From: Billgrantia sulfidoxydans
Lineage (GTDB): Bacteria; Pseudomonadota; Gammaproteobacteria; Pseudomonadales; Halomonadaceae
NCBI RefSeq assembly: GCF_017868775.1
Contig: NZ_CP053381.1
Location: 1,736,001-1,800,000, forward strand
Reading direction: 5' to 3'
Length of the DNA: 64,000 bases
Shown here: positions 18,476 through 27,871 of the stretch, piece by piece
How positions within the stretch are numbered: the first letter of the stretch is position 1
How the letters are laid out: each line of letters begins with the position of its first letter
Notes under the pieces: model-generated
What the model saw: only the letters and a program-made list of their open reading frames with translations
What the model was told of the DNA's origin: nothing
The model's database searches: none
Made by a program: the position numbers and the translations under genes

Positions 18476-20269
18476 TCACTCGTTCTCGCTCCACCATCCC
18501 CCGCCGTAGAGGCTGTGAAACCCCATCTCGTACATGCTGTCTCGGGTCGTCCCCGCAAGCTCCAGCGTCGAGGCGATAGAGTCGCTCACCAGCGTCTCCC
18601 ATTGCCGATAGGGGGTGTCACTATCGATCGGCGCCGGCGCGGTCTCCACCATCTCGGCCAGCCACTTCACCCCGGTCATCCAGGGGGAGAAGCGTTCCGA
18701 GAACATCAGCCGGCTGGTCCGCGCCGGATGCAGTTGTCGCAGCGCCTCGGCGGACCAGGGGGTGGTATACAGCCGCACCCAGGGCCCGATGAAGGTCTCG
18801 TAGAGGGCCACATTGTGCTCGGAGAGCGCTCGCACCCCTTCGAACGCCGGGGCCTGGTCGGGATAGTCCAGGTCTTCCACGCGGCGCTCCTCGAAGCGCA
18901 CCTGGAACTGGGGCTTGTGACAGTCGGGGTCGCCGGTGGGGTTGTCGATGCGCATCTCGTAGAGGCCAGGGGCCAGGTCATTCAAATTGCCGACGCTCTC
19001 GAGGATCGCTCGGTGCTCGAGGCGCGCCACCTTGGAGGAGACGAAGATGCCCAGATGCCCGACGTGGGGATTGAGCAGGTAGACGATGCGCTGGTCGGCG
19101 GCCTTGAGTGCCGCGGTATCGGGATAGACCGCGGGGATCCAGTTGAGCGCCTGATGGGGCGGGGTGATGTTGTCGCCGCCGGAGGCGAAGATCACCAGGG
19201 GGTTGCGGATGCGCTTGAGGTCGACGCTACAGCCGGGGCAGACCTCGAGCTCGCCACGCTCCAGCTTGTTGCCGACGAAGAAGTTCTCGACGATGGCAAC
19301 GATCTCCTCTTTGCTCAGGCTATAGAAGCCCGTCCACCAGCGCTCGAACTCGAGGAAGCGTTCGCGCTGGCCGTCGATGTCGGCGAACAGCTGATAGTCC
19401 TTCTGCCACAGGGTATTCGCCGGCTTGAGGGCTTCGAAGTTGGTGGCGAGGTTCGCACCGTCGAAGCGCCCGTCTCCCAGGTCGGCCATCAGGTGCGTCA
19501 GCCAGGCACCGCCCAGCAGGCCGCCGGCGAGGCGCATGGGATTGACGCCGGATTCGCCGGACCAGTAGGAGAGCGGCGAGCCGTTCAGCACCGCCGGCCC
19601 GACCAGACCCTCGCAGTCGGCGGAGAGCAGCGCGATGGCCCAGCCCGCCTGGCAGTTACCGTAGAGCACCGGCGGCTGGCCGGGGTGGCGCTCGGCCAGC
19701 GTCTCGACGAAGCGGCGCAGGACGTGCAGCACGTCCTCCAGCGTCTGCCCGGGGACGGGCTCGGGGAAGAAGATCACGAAGTAGACCGGGTGTCCCTCGT
19801 GGAGCGCCATGCCCACCTCGGAGTCGCGCTTGAAGCCGCCGATGCCTGGGCCGTGGCCGGCACGCGGGTCGACGATCATCACCGGCGGCCTAGTCTCGTC
19901 GAGGCAGTCCTCCAGGCAGTCCTCGCCGACCCGGGTGATGCGCAGCAGGGCATAGTTGGCGGGGCGCGCCAGTCGACGGCCATCCACGAGCATCTCGTAA
20001 TCGAAGTCGAGCAGTGGCGGCTTGCCCGCCTGCTCATGCTCGAGCATGTTGTCCGCGCGCTCACGCAGCGTGTCCAGGTAGCGTACGCCGCGTCGCCACA
20101 GGTCGGTCTGATAGGCGAGTAGCTCCGTGGCCGGGTGGCTCGGGAGGGTGCCTTCTTCGGGCTCGGGTGCGGTCATCGGGGCGTCCATCTCTGGTGGGGC
20201 GGTGGGTTGGCGCTTGCGCGGGGTTTTATGAGCCGTGGGTGGCTTGGTGGTGGATGTTTTGGCGGTCAT
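18476..20269 (-). CDS. DUF3141 protein (PHA-associated alpha/beta-hydrolase-like)
   Basis: The 597-residue protein has a low-complexity Lys/Pro/Thr N-terminus (about 1-45) and then an alpha/beta-hydrolase-like core. 'PPVLYGNCQAGWAIALLSADCEG' resembles the nucleophile-elbow region (G-x-C-x-A), 'GDNITPPHQALNW' a catalytic-Asp loop, and 'HVGHLGIF' a His loop. This fits DUF3141, which is related to PHA synthases and is found with pta/ackA/phaC. It may act in PHA or hydroxyacyl-CoA turnover; the activity is not established. Confidence 0.8.
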   Translation of the reverse strand: MTAKTSTTKPPTAHKTPRKRQPTAPPEMDAPMTAPEPEEGTLPSHPATELLAYQTDLWRRGVRYLDTLRERADNMLEHEQAGKPPLLDFDYEMLVDGRRLARPANYALLRITRVGEDCLEDCLDETRPPVMIVDPRAGHGPGIGGFKRDSEVGMALHEGHPVYFVIFFPEPVPGQTLEDVLHVLRRFVETLAERHPGQPPVLYGNCQAGWAIALLSADCEGLVGPAVLNGSPLSYWSGESGVNPMRLAGGLLGGAWLTHLMADLGDGRFDGANLATNFEALKPANTLWQKDYQLFADIDGQRERFLEFERWWTGFYSLSKEEIVAIVENFFVGNKLERGELEVCPGCSVDLKRIRNPLVIFASGGDNITPPHQALNWIPAVYPDTAALKAADQRIVYLLNPHVGHLGIFVSSKVARLEHRAILESVGNLNDLAPGLYEMRIDNPTGDPDCHKPQFQVRFEERRVEDLDYPDQAPAFEGVRALSEHNVALYETFIGPWVRLYTTPWSAEALRQLHPARTSRLMFSERFSPWMTGVKWLAEMVETAPAPIDSDTPYRQWETLVSDSIASTLELAGTTRDSMYEMGFHSLYGGGWWSENE

Positions 20270-20287
20270 AGTGGATACCTCTCAGTG

Positions 20288-20869
20288 TCAGGATGTCGTT
20301 GGCTTCGGGTCGACGCCGATCTCGATCTGGTGATCGGACAGGAAGCGGTACGGCGGGACCTCCAGATTGATCGGGGCCGGCACCGCCTTGAATACGCGTC
20401 CGGCGAAGTCGAATCGGGAGCCGTGGCAGGGGCAGAAGTAGCCGCCCGGCCAGTCGTCGCCGACCGAGCCCGGCTCCGGTCGAAATAGGGGAACGCAGCC
20501 GAGGTGGGTGCAGATCGCGACGACCACCAGATATTCCTCCTCGAGCGAGCGCAGTGGCCCGGTGATATAGGCCGGCTGCTGCGTCGCCACCTCGGCGAGG
20601 GGATCGCGGAGTCGGCCGGAATCCGTTAGCGTCGCCAGTCGCTCGAGGATCGACGGGGTCCGACGCAAGACCCAGACGGGCTTGCCTCGCCATTCCACGG
20701 TCAACTGCTGCCCCGGCTCCAGCTTGTCGACGTCGACCTCGACGGGGGCTCCGGCGGCTCTGGCGCGGGCACTGGGCTGCCAGGAGGCAATGAACGGCAC
20801 GGCCGTGAAGGCCGCCCCGACGCCGCCGGCCACCACGGTCGCGCCGACGAGAAAGGGTCTGCGTTTCAT
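20288..20869 (-). CDS. Rieske [2Fe-2S] protein (PetA-like), orphan
   Basis: The 193-residue protein has a twin-Arg-like N-terminus (MKRRPFLVGATVVAGGVGAAF) that anchors it in the membrane, and a periplasmic Rieske domain. Cluster ligands are in 'CTHLGCVP' and 'CPCHGSRFD'. It looks like the ubiquinol:cytochrome c reductase iron-sulfur subunit, but no cytochrome b or c1 gene follows. NhaA is coupled upstream instead (four-base ATGA overlap). The start at 20869 follows a GGGAGG site. It could replace the housekeeping PetA under stress (inference). Confidence 0.85.
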   Translation of the reverse strand: MKRRPFLVGATVVAGGVGAAFTAVPFIASWQPSARARAAGAPVEVDVDKLEPGQQLTVEWRGKPVWVLRRTPSILERLATLTDSGRLRDPLAEVATQQPAYITGPLRSLEEEYLVVVAICTHLGCVPLFRPEPGSVGDDWPGGYFCPCHGSRFDFAGRVFKAVPAPINLEVPPYRFLSDHQIEIGVDPKPTTS

Positions 20870-22056
20870 GTTTGCCTCCCGGACTCGGATTGCGGGGCTG
20901 TCGAGTGGGGCAGCGTTACCGCCAGTACCGCACCACCGATCAGTGCCGCCATGGCCGAGGCGGCCAACACGCCCTGGCGGGCCGAGGTCAGGGCCGCTGG
21001 CGTATCGAAGGCGAGCCCGGCGATGAACAGGCTCATGGTGAATCCGATGCCAGCCAGCACGGCCACCCCGTACAGATGGCACCACCCCACATCCGTGGGA
21101 AGCCGCGCGAGGCGCAGCCGGATTGCCAGCCAGGCAAGGGAGAAGACGCCCAACTGCTTGCCCAGCAAGAGGCCGAAGGCCACCCCGAAGAAGACGTCGC
21201 CGAAGCCGTCGCCTGCTGCTCGTATCACGATTCCGGCGTTGAAGAAGGCGAACACCGGGACGACCCCGAAGGTGACCCAGCGCCGCAGGTCATGGTAGGT
21301 GCGAGCCAGGGGCGAGCCCTCCTGCAGGCCATCCCGAGTTCTGGCGGGGATGGCCAGGGCGATGGCGACGCCGGCCAGGGTGGCATGGACCCCGGACTTG
21401 AGTACCGCTACCCACAGCACCAGCCCCAGCAGCACATAGGGCATGGCGCGCGTGACCCGGAAGCGATTTAGGAGGACGAAGCCGGCAAGAGCCATACCGG
21501 CAATCAACAGCGCCTCCCCGGAGAGACGCTCGGTATAGAACAGCGCGATGATGGCGATGGCGCCGAGGTCGTCGAAGACCGCCAGGGCCATCAGGAACAC
21601 CCTCAGCGCGGGAGGCACGCGCTCGCCGAACAACGACAACACCGCCAGTGCTAGCACGATGTCGGTAGCGGTGGGCACGGCCCAGCCGTGGGCGGCGATG
21701 CCTTCGGTGCCGTTGACGAGTAGGTAGACCAGCGCTGGCAGCAGCATGCCACCGGCTGCTGCGATCGCCGGCAGCGCCACCTGCCGGGCCGAGCCCAGCA
21801 TGCCACCGAGCATCTCGCGCTTGAGTTCGACGCCCATGAGCAGGAAGAAGAACACCATCAGCCCGTCGTTGATCCACAGGATCAATGGCTTGTCGATGCC
21901 CAGGGTGCCGACCTGCACCGACACGGGGGTATGGTGGAGCAGTTGGTAAAACTCGCGCAGTGGTGAGTTGGCGAGTATCAACGCCGCGAGCAAGGCTCCG
22001 ACGGTTACGAGACCCGCCGTGCGCTCTTCGACCCCCTGCTGTGCCGCAGTCGTCAT
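20866..22056 (-). CDS. nhaA: Na+/H+ antiporter NhaA
   Basis: This electrogenic antiporter of about 396 residues exchanges internal Na+ or Li+ for external protons. It has about 12 helices and the conserved 'HGWAVPTATDIVLALAVLSLFG' and 'VFDDLGAIAIIALFYT' segments that hold the two ion-binding aspartates (DD in 'FDDLG'). The ATG at 22056 is taken as start because GGGAG precedes it. The downstream gene is the orphan Rieske protein. NhaA would serve salt and pH tolerance. Confidence 0.92.
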   Translation of the reverse strand: MTTAAQQGVEERTAGLVTVGALLAALILANSPLREFYQLLHHTPVSVQVGTLGIDKPLILWINDGLMVFFFLLMGVELKREMLGGMLGSARQVALPAIAAAGGMLLPALVYLLVNGTEGIAAHGWAVPTATDIVLALAVLSLFGERVPPALRVFLMALAVFDDLGAIAIIALFYTERLSGEALLIAGMALAGFVLLNRFRVTRAMPYVLLGLVLWVAVLKSGVHATLAGVAIALAIPARTRDGLQEGSPLARTYHDLRRWVTFGVVPVFAFFNAGIVIRAAGDGFGDVFFGVAFGLLLGKQLGVFSLAWLAIRLRLARLPTDVGWCHLYGVAVLAGIGFTMSLFIAGLAFDTPAALTSARQGVLAASAMAALIGGAVLAVTLPHSTAPQSESGRQT

Positions 22057-22078
22057 GATTGGCTCCCGACTGGTGTCC

Positions 22079-22738
22079 CTAGGGGCGCTGGCCACTGGGG
22101 TGAGTGGCTCGTAGACGCGGAATGAATCGCGGCGTGCTGGCCGCGTAGGTCTGCCATTTGTCGCCGAACTGGCGCGCTACCTCGCGCTCTTCGTGGATCG
22201 CCAGTCGTGAGTACATCCACACCAATACCGGGAACATGATCAGGGTCAGCAGGGTGGGCCACTGCAGCAGGAAGCCGGTCATCACCAACACGAAGCCGGC
22301 GTACTGCGGATGCCGGACATGGGCGTACAGTCCGCTGGTGGCCAGCTCTCCCCGTTGCTGGGCGGCATAGAGCACTCGCCAACCGGCGGCGATGAGCCAG
22401 AACCCAGCGGCGATGAACACCATGCTGAGCAGATGGAAGGGCCCGAAGTGGGGGTTGGCCTGCCAGCCGAACAGCATCTCCAGCAGGTGCCCCGCATCGT
22501 GGCTGAACCAGTCCACCTCAGGGAAGCGTGATTGCAACCAGCCGGAGAGGAAGTAGAGGGTCAGCGGAAAGCCGTACATCTCCGTGAACAACGCCACCAG
22601 GAAGGCGCTGAAGGCCCCGAGCGAGCGCCAGTCCCGGCGCGTCTGCGGCTTGAAGAAACTGAAGGCGAAGAAGATGAAGATCGCCGAGTTGAGAATGACC
22701 AGGCCCCACAGCCCGTAGGCGGGTACGTCATCACTCAT
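22079..22738 (-). CDS. Isoprenylcysteine carboxyl methyltransferase-like membrane protein
   Basis: The 219-residue membrane protein has about five helices. Its C-terminal half shows the ICMT/phospholipid-methyltransferase pattern: 'LATSGLYAHVRHPQYAGFVLVMTG', then 'IHEEREVARQFGDKWQTYAA'. The His-Pro and Glu-Glu elements are the SAM and metal-contact signatures. The start at 22738 has GGGAGGA in front and overlaps the end of the upstream DUF2933 gene by eight bases. Such proteins are frequent in copper/mercury islands; the acceptor substrate is unknown. Confidence 0.78.
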   Translation of the reverse strand: MSDDVPAYGLWGLVILNSAIFIFFAFSFFKPQTRRDWRSLGAFSAFLVALFTEMYGFPLTLYFLSGWLQSRFPEVDWFSHDAGHLLEMLFGWQANPHFGPFHLLSMVFIAAGFWLIAAGWRVLYAAQQRGELATSGLYAHVRHPQYAGFVLVMTGFLLQWPTLLTLIMFPVLVWMYSRLAIHEEREVARQFGDKWQTYAASTPRFIPRLRATHPSGQRP

Positions 22739-22967
22739 CGCGTCCTCCCTTGTGATTGTCATGCCCACCATGGCCTCCATGCCCGCCGTGCATGAACACA
22801 TGCATCAGCGGGCAGGCGAGCAGGATCACCCAGGGCAGGGCGCCGAGCAGGTGCACCCTGTGCTCCTCCCAGAGCAGGAAGCCCATCACCGCCAGGGCGA
22901 GCGCTGCCATGAGCCAGAAGGTGCCCTTGCTTGGTCCTCGCTCCAGCCACCCCTTTTCGTCATTCAT
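22731..22967 (-). CDS. DUF2933 small membrane protein (copy 2)
   Basis: The 78-residue protein has two hydrophobic stretches and the DUF2933 pattern '[21 protein letters not shown]', here with a Gly/His repeat tail suited to metal binding. It overlaps the upstream copper ATPase gene by four bases (ATGA). This repeats the ATPase-DUF2933 pairing at 4990-7793, though the two DUF2933 proteins are quite diverged. Confidence 0.75.
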   Translation of the reverse strand: MNDEKGWLERGPSKGTFWLMAALALAVMGFLLWEEHRVHLLGALPWVILLACPLMHVFMHGGHGGHGGHDNHKGGRDE

Positions 22968-25405
22968 GATCCGATCCTCACTCGGCGCAGGCGCAACGAG
23001 TTCATCACCACCGACAGCGAGGAGGCGCTCATCGCGAAGGCAGCGAAGATTGGGCCGATCAGGATGCCGAAGAACGGATAGAGAATCCCGGCGGCGATGG
23101 GTACGCCGGCCCCGTTGTAGACCAGGGCGAAGAACAGGTTCTGCTTGATGTTGCGCATGGTGGCCAGCGATAGCTTGCGGGCACGGACGATGCCATCCAG
23201 GTTGCCCTTGACCAGGGTGAAGCCGGCGCTTTCGATCGCCACGTCGGCGCCGGTGCCCATGGCGATGCCCACATCGGCCTGGGCGAGGGCGGGGGCGTCG
23301 TTCACCCCGTCGCCCGCCATGGCCACCTTGCGGCCTTGTTCCTGCAATTCACGGATGATGCGCGCCTTGTCCTCGGGCAGCACGTCGGCACGGATCTCGT
23401 CGATGCCCAGCCGGTCGGCCACCGCCTTGGCCGTGCGCTCGTTGTCGCCGGTGGCCATGATGATGCGAAAGCCCAGCCGGTGCAGCGCCTTCAGGGCATC
23501 GGGCGTGGTTGCCTTCACTGGGTCGGCGACGCTGACCAGGCCGGCGATCTGGCCATCGAGCACGACGAACATCACCGTTTCGCCTTCATCGCGGCGGGCG
23601 TTCGCGGTCTCGGAGATCCGGCCGCCATCGAGGCCCAGTTCGGCCATCAGCTTGGCGTTACCGAGGGCCACCGACTTGCCGTCCACGACCCCCTTGACGC
23701 CCATGCCAGTCACGGCTTCGAAATCGGTGGCATCGGCGAGGGACACGCCGCGCTCCTCGGCGCCGGCGACGATGGCCTCGGCCAGTGGGTGCTCGGAGCC
23801 TTTCTCGAGGCTGGCCGCCAGGCGCAACACCTCGGCCTCGTCATGCCCTTCCTCGGGCAGCACCGCCACCAGCTTCGGCTTGCCTTCGGTCAGGGTGCCG
23901 GTCTTGTCGACCATCAGCGTATCGACCTTGGCGAAACGTTCCAGCGCCTCGGCATTCTTGATCAGTACGCCGGCCTGCGCGCCGCGCCCGGTGGCCGTCA
24001 TGATCGACATCGGCGTGGCCAGGCCCAGCGCACAGGGGCAGGCGATGATCAGCACCGCCACCGCCGAGACCAGCGCATAGGACAGCGCCGGCGCCGGACC
24101 CCAGATCGCCCAGCTAATGAAGGAGAGAATGGCGACGCCGATCACCGCGGGCACGAACTTGCCCGCCACCTTGTCGGCGAATTTCTGAATCGGTGCGCGC
24201 GAGCGCTGGGCAGCGGCCACCATCTCGACGATCTGGCTGAGCATGGTGTCGGCGCCGACGCGGGTGGCTTCCATGACCAGGCTGCCGGTGCCGTTGATCG
24301 TGGCCCCCGTGACCTGGTCGCCTTGGACCTTCTCCACCGGTACCGGCTCGCCGGAGATCATCGACTCGTCGATCGAGGAGCGGCCCTCGACCACCATGCC
24401 GTCCACCGGTACCTTGTCGCCGGGGCGCACCCGCAGGTGATCGCCGACCTGCACGTCTTCCAGCGGTATCTCCTCTTCGCTGCCGTCGGGCCGGATCACC
24501 CTCGCGGTCTTGGCGGCCATGTCGAGCAGTGCCCGGATCGCCTTGCCGGTGCCCTCGCGAGCGCGCAGCTCCATCACCTGGCCTAGCAGGACCAGGGTTA
24601 CGATTACCGCTGCGGCCTCGAAGTAGACTCCGACGGAGCCGTCTTCCCGGCGGAACCCGTCGGGAAAGATGCCGGGCGCCAGCACCGCGACGATCGAGAA
24701 CAGGTAGGCAGCGCCGACCCCCATGCCGATCAGGCTGAACATGTTGAGGTTCATCGTCCGGAACGAATTCCAGCCGCGCACGAAGAACGGCCAGCCGGAC
24801 CACAGGATGACCGGCGTGCTGAGCACCAGCTCGATCCACATGGCACTGCGTTCGCCGAAGAAGTCGCGGATCGCCGTAACACCCAGGTAGGGGGTCATGG
24901 TCAGCACCAGCACCGGCAGCGTGAGTATGGCCGCGACCCAGAAACGCCGGGTAAAGTCGACCAGCTCGGGATTCGGCCCCTCATCGCCGACGGCCGCCGA
25001 TTCTAGCTCTAGCCCCATGCCGCACAGCGGGCAGGCCCCGGGGGTGGTCTGGCGCACCTCGGGGTGCATCGGGCAGGTGTAGACGGCGCCGGCATGTCCA
25101 GCCGGCACCTTGTCGTACTTGCCGCCGCGCACCGGTTCGCTGACTGCATGGCCGGTGCCATGTCCGTGGCACGGGGCATGCTTACCATGATCGGAAGGCG
25201 CCTGAGCGTCGTCACTTCCCATGGGGACGAGGTGCATGCCGCACTTCGGGCAATCACCCGGTTGGTCGGATATGACCTCCGGGTGCATCGGGCAGGTAAA
25301 CTGGGAAGCGCCTTGACCGTTGGTGTTCATGGAACCGGCATCTGTGCCTTCCTTCAGCTTACCGTGATGCGAATGCTCACGCCGCTTGATGTGCTGCTGA
25401 GTCAT
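22964..25405 (-). CDS. copA: Copper P1B-type ATPase with two N-terminal HMBD zinc-ribbon-like domains
   Basis: This 813-residue metal-exporting ATPase has, in place of HMA domains, two heavy-metal-binding motifs: '[22 protein letters not shown]' (about 37-58, flanked by Gly/Asp/His-rich linker) and '[22 protein letters not shown]' (about 108-129). The core has SGEP, '[13 protein letters not shown]', DKTGT, 'SEHPLAEAI', GDGVND, and 'YN' and 'MSASS' in the last helices, all P1B-1 features. It is the first gene of a coupled group with DUF2933 and the ICMT-like gene. The domain set differs from the 848-residue ATPase, so this is an independent acquisition, not a local duplicate. Confidence 0.92.
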   Translation of the reverse strand: MTQQHIKRREHSHHGKLKEGTDAGSMNTNGQGASQFTCPMHPEVISDQPGDCPKCGMHLVPMGSDDAQAPSDHGKHAPCHGHGTGHAVSEPVRGGKYDKVPAGHAGAVYTCPMHPEVRQTTPGACPLCGMGLELESAAVGDEGPNPELVDFTRRFWVAAILTLPVLVLTMTPYLGVTAIRDFFGERSAMWIELVLSTPVILWSGWPFFVRGWNSFRTMNLNMFSLIGMGVGAAYLFSIVAVLAPGIFPDGFRREDGSVGVYFEAAAVIVTLVLLGQVMELRAREGTGKAIRALLDMAAKTARVIRPDGSEEEIPLEDVQVGDHLRVRPGDKVPVDGMVVEGRSSIDESMISGEPVPVEKVQGDQVTGATINGTGSLVMEATRVGADTMLSQIVEMVAAAQRSRAPIQKFADKVAGKFVPAVIGVAILSFISWAIWGPAPALSYALVSAVAVLIIACPCALGLATPMSIMTATGRGAQAGVLIKNAEALERFAKVDTLMVDKTGTLTEGKPKLVAVLPEEGHDEAEVLRLAASLEKGSEHPLAEAIVAGAEERGVSLADATDFEAVTGMGVKGVVDGKSVALGNAKLMAELGLDGGRISETANARRDEGETVMFVVLDGQIAGLVSVADPVKATTPDALKALHRLGFRIIMATGDNERTAKAVADRLGIDEIRADVLPEDKARIIRELQEQGRKVAMAGDGVNDAPALAQADVGIAMGTGADVAIESAGFTLVKGNLDGIVRARKLSLATMRNIKQNLFFALVYNGAGVPIAAGILYPFFGILIGPIFAAFAMSASSLSVVMNSLRLRRVRIGS

Positions 25406-25496
25406 GAAGCCATCTCCGTTACTTTCGTTGGCTGGGGGGTATCTCAGGGTCTTCCTTTCCGCGAGTGAGGGACCCCATGGTGCCTATGCAGCGTCG

Positions 25497-25751
25497 TCAA
25501 TGCCGCAGATCGCGCCTGCGTTGCTCGTATTCCTCGCGGTCGATCTCGCCGCGGGCATAGCGTTCTTGCAGAAGGTCCAGTGCCGTTGGCCGCTGTTGAG
25601 ACATGGCCTCGCCCCGGCCTCGGGTCATGCCACGCACGAGGAGAACGGCCAAGGCAATGACGGCGCCCCAGAACAACACCATCATGAGCCAGCCGAAGAG
25701 CATATGCCCCCAGCCGTAATTCCCCATATACGCCATCATGTCGCCCCACAT
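25497..25751 (-). CDS. SHOCT-domain small membrane protein
   Basis: The product is about 84 residues: a Met/Gly/Tyr-rich N-terminus, one membrane helix ('MVLFWGAVIALAVLLVRGM') and a C-terminal SHOCT segment 'ALDLLQERYARGEIDREEYEQRRRDL'. The ATG at 25751 has AGGAGAT seven bases upstream and is preferred to the ATG at 25769. Such proteins are frequent beside copper ATPase genes. It lies 92 bases upstream of the second copper ATPase in the same direction. Confidence 0.75.
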   Translation of the reverse strand: MWGDMMAYMGNYGWGHMLFGWLMMVLFWGAVIALAVLLVRGMTRGRGEAMSQQRPTALDLLQERYARGEIDREEYEQRRRDLRH

Positions 25752-25769
25752 GGTCGGATCTCCTTTCAT

Positions 25770-26150
25770 GTTGAATTACCCTGCCCTGATGTCAGGCTAA
25801 AACCTGTGGGTAACCCAAGGATCAAGAAAAATAGAGGTGAAAGCATGCGGCTCTTGATCCCGGTCAGCTTTCGTCATCCTCGTTGGAATGGAATCACCAC
25901 CGCAGGCATGCGTTGATGTGTGAATCCATGTTAGTGCCCCCCGCTCATCGTGAGTATTGCGTGAGGAATCGGCTAGCTTCCGCCACTGTCCCCAGCGAGG
26001 AATAAACATCGGTACTCGCCGCTGATAGGCGCGAGATGTCGCTGCCAATTCCTTGGCAACATCGAATATGGCCGAAAAAGCTGAAACAAGCCTGAATGGC
26101 TGCTTGGAGCGTTACATGTGTTGTCCATGGGGCCTGCCTCCCGCCGATTC
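25770..26150. other. Intergenic stretch without a recognisable gene
   Basis: This stretch separates the SHOCT/ATPase group from the DUF5676-like gene. Short open frames on the minus strand have no ribosome binding site or family resemblance. It should hold the promoter of the SHOCT-copper ATPase operon, but I could not pick a convincing -35/-10 pair. Confidence 0.4.
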
Positions 26151-26477
26151 TCACCGTCCAAAGCGTGTGGCAAAGAAGTTGTAGAGCGGGCCGAAGACCA
26201 GGGCGACGTACCAGCCGTAGCCGAAGCTTTCAGCCAGGCCCAGGAAGAAGCTTGACCAGCTCAACCAGGTGAAGCCAGGCAGCAGGCGAAGCCAGCTCTC
26301 ATACATCGCCTGGTCGGGAAACAGCAGGTCGAAGCCGACGCATAGGGTGAAGGTCACGGCCAGAAACAGCCCCAGGCTCATCCCGAGCGTGATCACGGGA
26401 ATCCGTGGCGTAGCCTGGACCGGCAAGCGGGTTCCGGAGCGAGGCTTGGCTGTCGACGGAACATCGGCATCAGGCAT
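26151..26477 (-). CDS. DUF5676-like small membrane protein
   Basis: The protein is about 108 residues with two hydrophobic helices. 'LRLLPGFTWLSWSSFFLGLAESFGYGWYVALVFGPLYNFF' matches the DUF5676 pattern (PG(Y/F)... G... YG ... LYN.F). The start at 26477 overlaps the upstream YHS gene by eight bases, so the longer frame beginning at 26591 is unlikely. The function is unknown; the family often accompanies metal-resistance genes. Confidence 0.65.
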   Translation of the reverse strand: MPDADVPSTAKPRSGTRLPVQATPRIPVITLGMSLGLFLAVTFTLCVGFDLLFPDQAMYESWLRLLPGFTWLSWSSFFLGLAESFGYGWYVALVFGPLYNFFATRFGR

Positions 26478-26823
26478 CTTCGTTCTCCGGTTGGGTAGTA
26501 AAGTCCTTTGCTGCAGGTGCGAGATATTGTTCGGGCGCGACCTCGAAGCGCTCCCGGCAGTCACGAGAACAGAAGTAAAAGACGTGGCCATCGTGGACGC
26601 TCGGCTTGGCCCTTTCGGTTCTGACGGTCTTGCCGCAGACGGGATCGACGTCCTCGGCTGGCGGAATCCACTTCAGCCCCTCGGTGGCGTGTGGATCCTC
26701 TCGACTATCGTCGCCATGCTTGCTCCTGCCATGGCGGTGCCCCATGACGTGGGCACCACAGCCAAAGCGCATCATCAGAAAGAGGATCGCTGCCCAGATC
26801 AGGAAGTAAAACAGTGCGTTCAT
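26470..26823 (-). CDS. Membrane-anchored YHS-domain protein
   Basis: The 117-residue protein starts with a single membrane helix ('LFYFLIWAAILFLMMRFG'), continues through a His-rich linker (AHVMGHRHGRSKHGDD) and ends with a YHS domain: 'VDPVCGKTVRTE' (about 60-71) and 'YFCSRDCRERFEVAPEQYL' (about 83-101). The YHS cysteines are complete. It probably binds metal at the membrane surface. It overlaps the DUF5676-like gene downstream. Confidence 0.8.
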   Translation of the reverse strand: MNALFYFLIWAAILFLMMRFGCGAHVMGHRHGRSKHGDDSREDPHATEGLKWIPPAEDVDPVCGKTVRTERAKPSVHDGHVFYFCSRDCRERFEVAPEQYLAPAAKDFTTQPENEDA

Positions 26824-27014
26824 AAATGCCTCCTCGTGACTTCCGCTAAGCTGTACCCGATACCGAGCCCGCTGGCGTGCTTACGAATGTGCATGCGAAA
26901 GAGACTCTCCACGCACAGCGGCCACTCCGGCAGTTGCCTGGATCAATGTGGGGCGGGCACGGGTTTCTCCCGCACAGCCATGTCTGGAAGCGCGGGATCA
27001 GGGAGCGAGTCGAC

Positions 27015-27458
27015 TTAGACTCTGTAGCGTTGGGTCAAAAGGTAGACTGGAACCGAAGAGGGGGAGAGGAGAGCGCTTGGCCTGCCGCTGGCGGTGACAA
27101 CCCGGGGCGCTATGGCTGGGGCCGTCATGCTCAAAGGAAGAGGCTCGAAGTCCAAGTCCTGGCGCTCCAGGCGCAACAGGGCGCTGCCGACATTACGAGT
27201 GCCATGGCCATGGTGGCATCGCGGTTGAGGATAGTCTGCGTTGATGAACTCGATGTTCGAGTGCGCATCTGCGTGAGGCTCAACGCCAACCTGGCCAGAC
27301 ACAGTAGAGGAGGGAGCATCTGCCGAGGAAGGGACATCTGCCATTGTGGCGGCGCTAGAGAGCAGTAGCACCATGCCCAGCAGGATGACCAGACCAAAGC
27401 GATGCCACGCGGTGGCAGACCGCGAGGATTGCTTGGGAAATGACGCGTGCCTGGCCAT
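27015..27458 (-). CDS. Small exported protein, paralogue of the 8648-9046 gene
   Basis: The product is about 147 residues: an N-terminal hydrophobic segment (after MARHASFPKQSS, 'LVILLGMVLLLSSAATMA'), a central 'RCHHGHGTRNVGSALLRLERQDLDFE' segment, and the ending 'SVPVYLLTQRYR'. The CHHGHGT patch and the C-terminal motif match the other copy. AGGAG lies about ten bases before the ATG at 27458. The function is unknown; both copies sit in copper-gene surroundings. Confidence 0.62.
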   Translation of the reverse strand: MARHASFPKQSSRSATAWHRFGLVILLGMVLLLSSAATMADVPSSADAPSSTVSGQVGVEPHADAHSNIEFINADYPQPRCHHGHGTRNVGSALLRLERQDLDFEPLPLSMTAPAIAPRVVTASGRPSALLSPSSVPVYLLTQRYRV

Positions 27459-27809
27459 GCGGCAGGGCTCCTGCAGAGTGATGTACATCTTACCCTAGCG
27501 CAGAATCGAATCCTGTCCATTGACATGGATCAAGATGGAGCTTGCCGTAAGCTGCAGTGGCCTCATTGAAGTGGTGACCTGGGCGAATGGCTGGGATGAC
27601 TTTTACCATAGGTTATACCGTTTCGGCATGGATGTATGTTCAAAACTTTGGTCTTGGTTGGTTATTCGGCATGACACCAGCGCAGTATTAACTTCTTGAA
27701 TCCTTTGTACCGCTCTCATGCGTATCTGTTTTTTTACCCTTGATTCAAGGCCACATTTTGGAGGTGCAGCACTACGATGGAGACCGCCATGGGTCGACCC
27801 AGCTCGATC
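27459..27809. other. Divergent intergenic region upstream of the MerR gene
   Basis: About 350 bases separate the small exported-protein gene (minus) and the MerR promoter (plus). No convincing gene is visible. It must carry the promoter for the minus-strand gene. Confidence 0.4.
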
Positions 27810-27841
27810 TTGACCTTTGGGCAGCCTCAAGGTTGTAAGCT
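27810..27841 (+). promoter_or_regulatory. MerR-type promoter with long spacer and operator
   Basis: The -35 TTGACC (27810-27815) and -10 TAAGCT (27836-27841) are 20 bases apart, the overlong spacing used by MerR/CueR/ZntR-controlled promoters. Between them lies a dyad ACCTT-N11-AAGGT (27813-27833), the usual MerR-family half-site layout. It reads toward the merR gene 31 bases downstream, so the regulator probably controls itself. Confidence 0.75.
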
Positions 27842-27871
27842 GACGTAGAATGGATATGTAGGGAAAGGGCA

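Noticed and set aside
18461..20122. A 553-codon + strand frame opposite the DUF3141 gene
   Set aside because: Antisense frame without ribosome binding site; composition mirrors the real gene.
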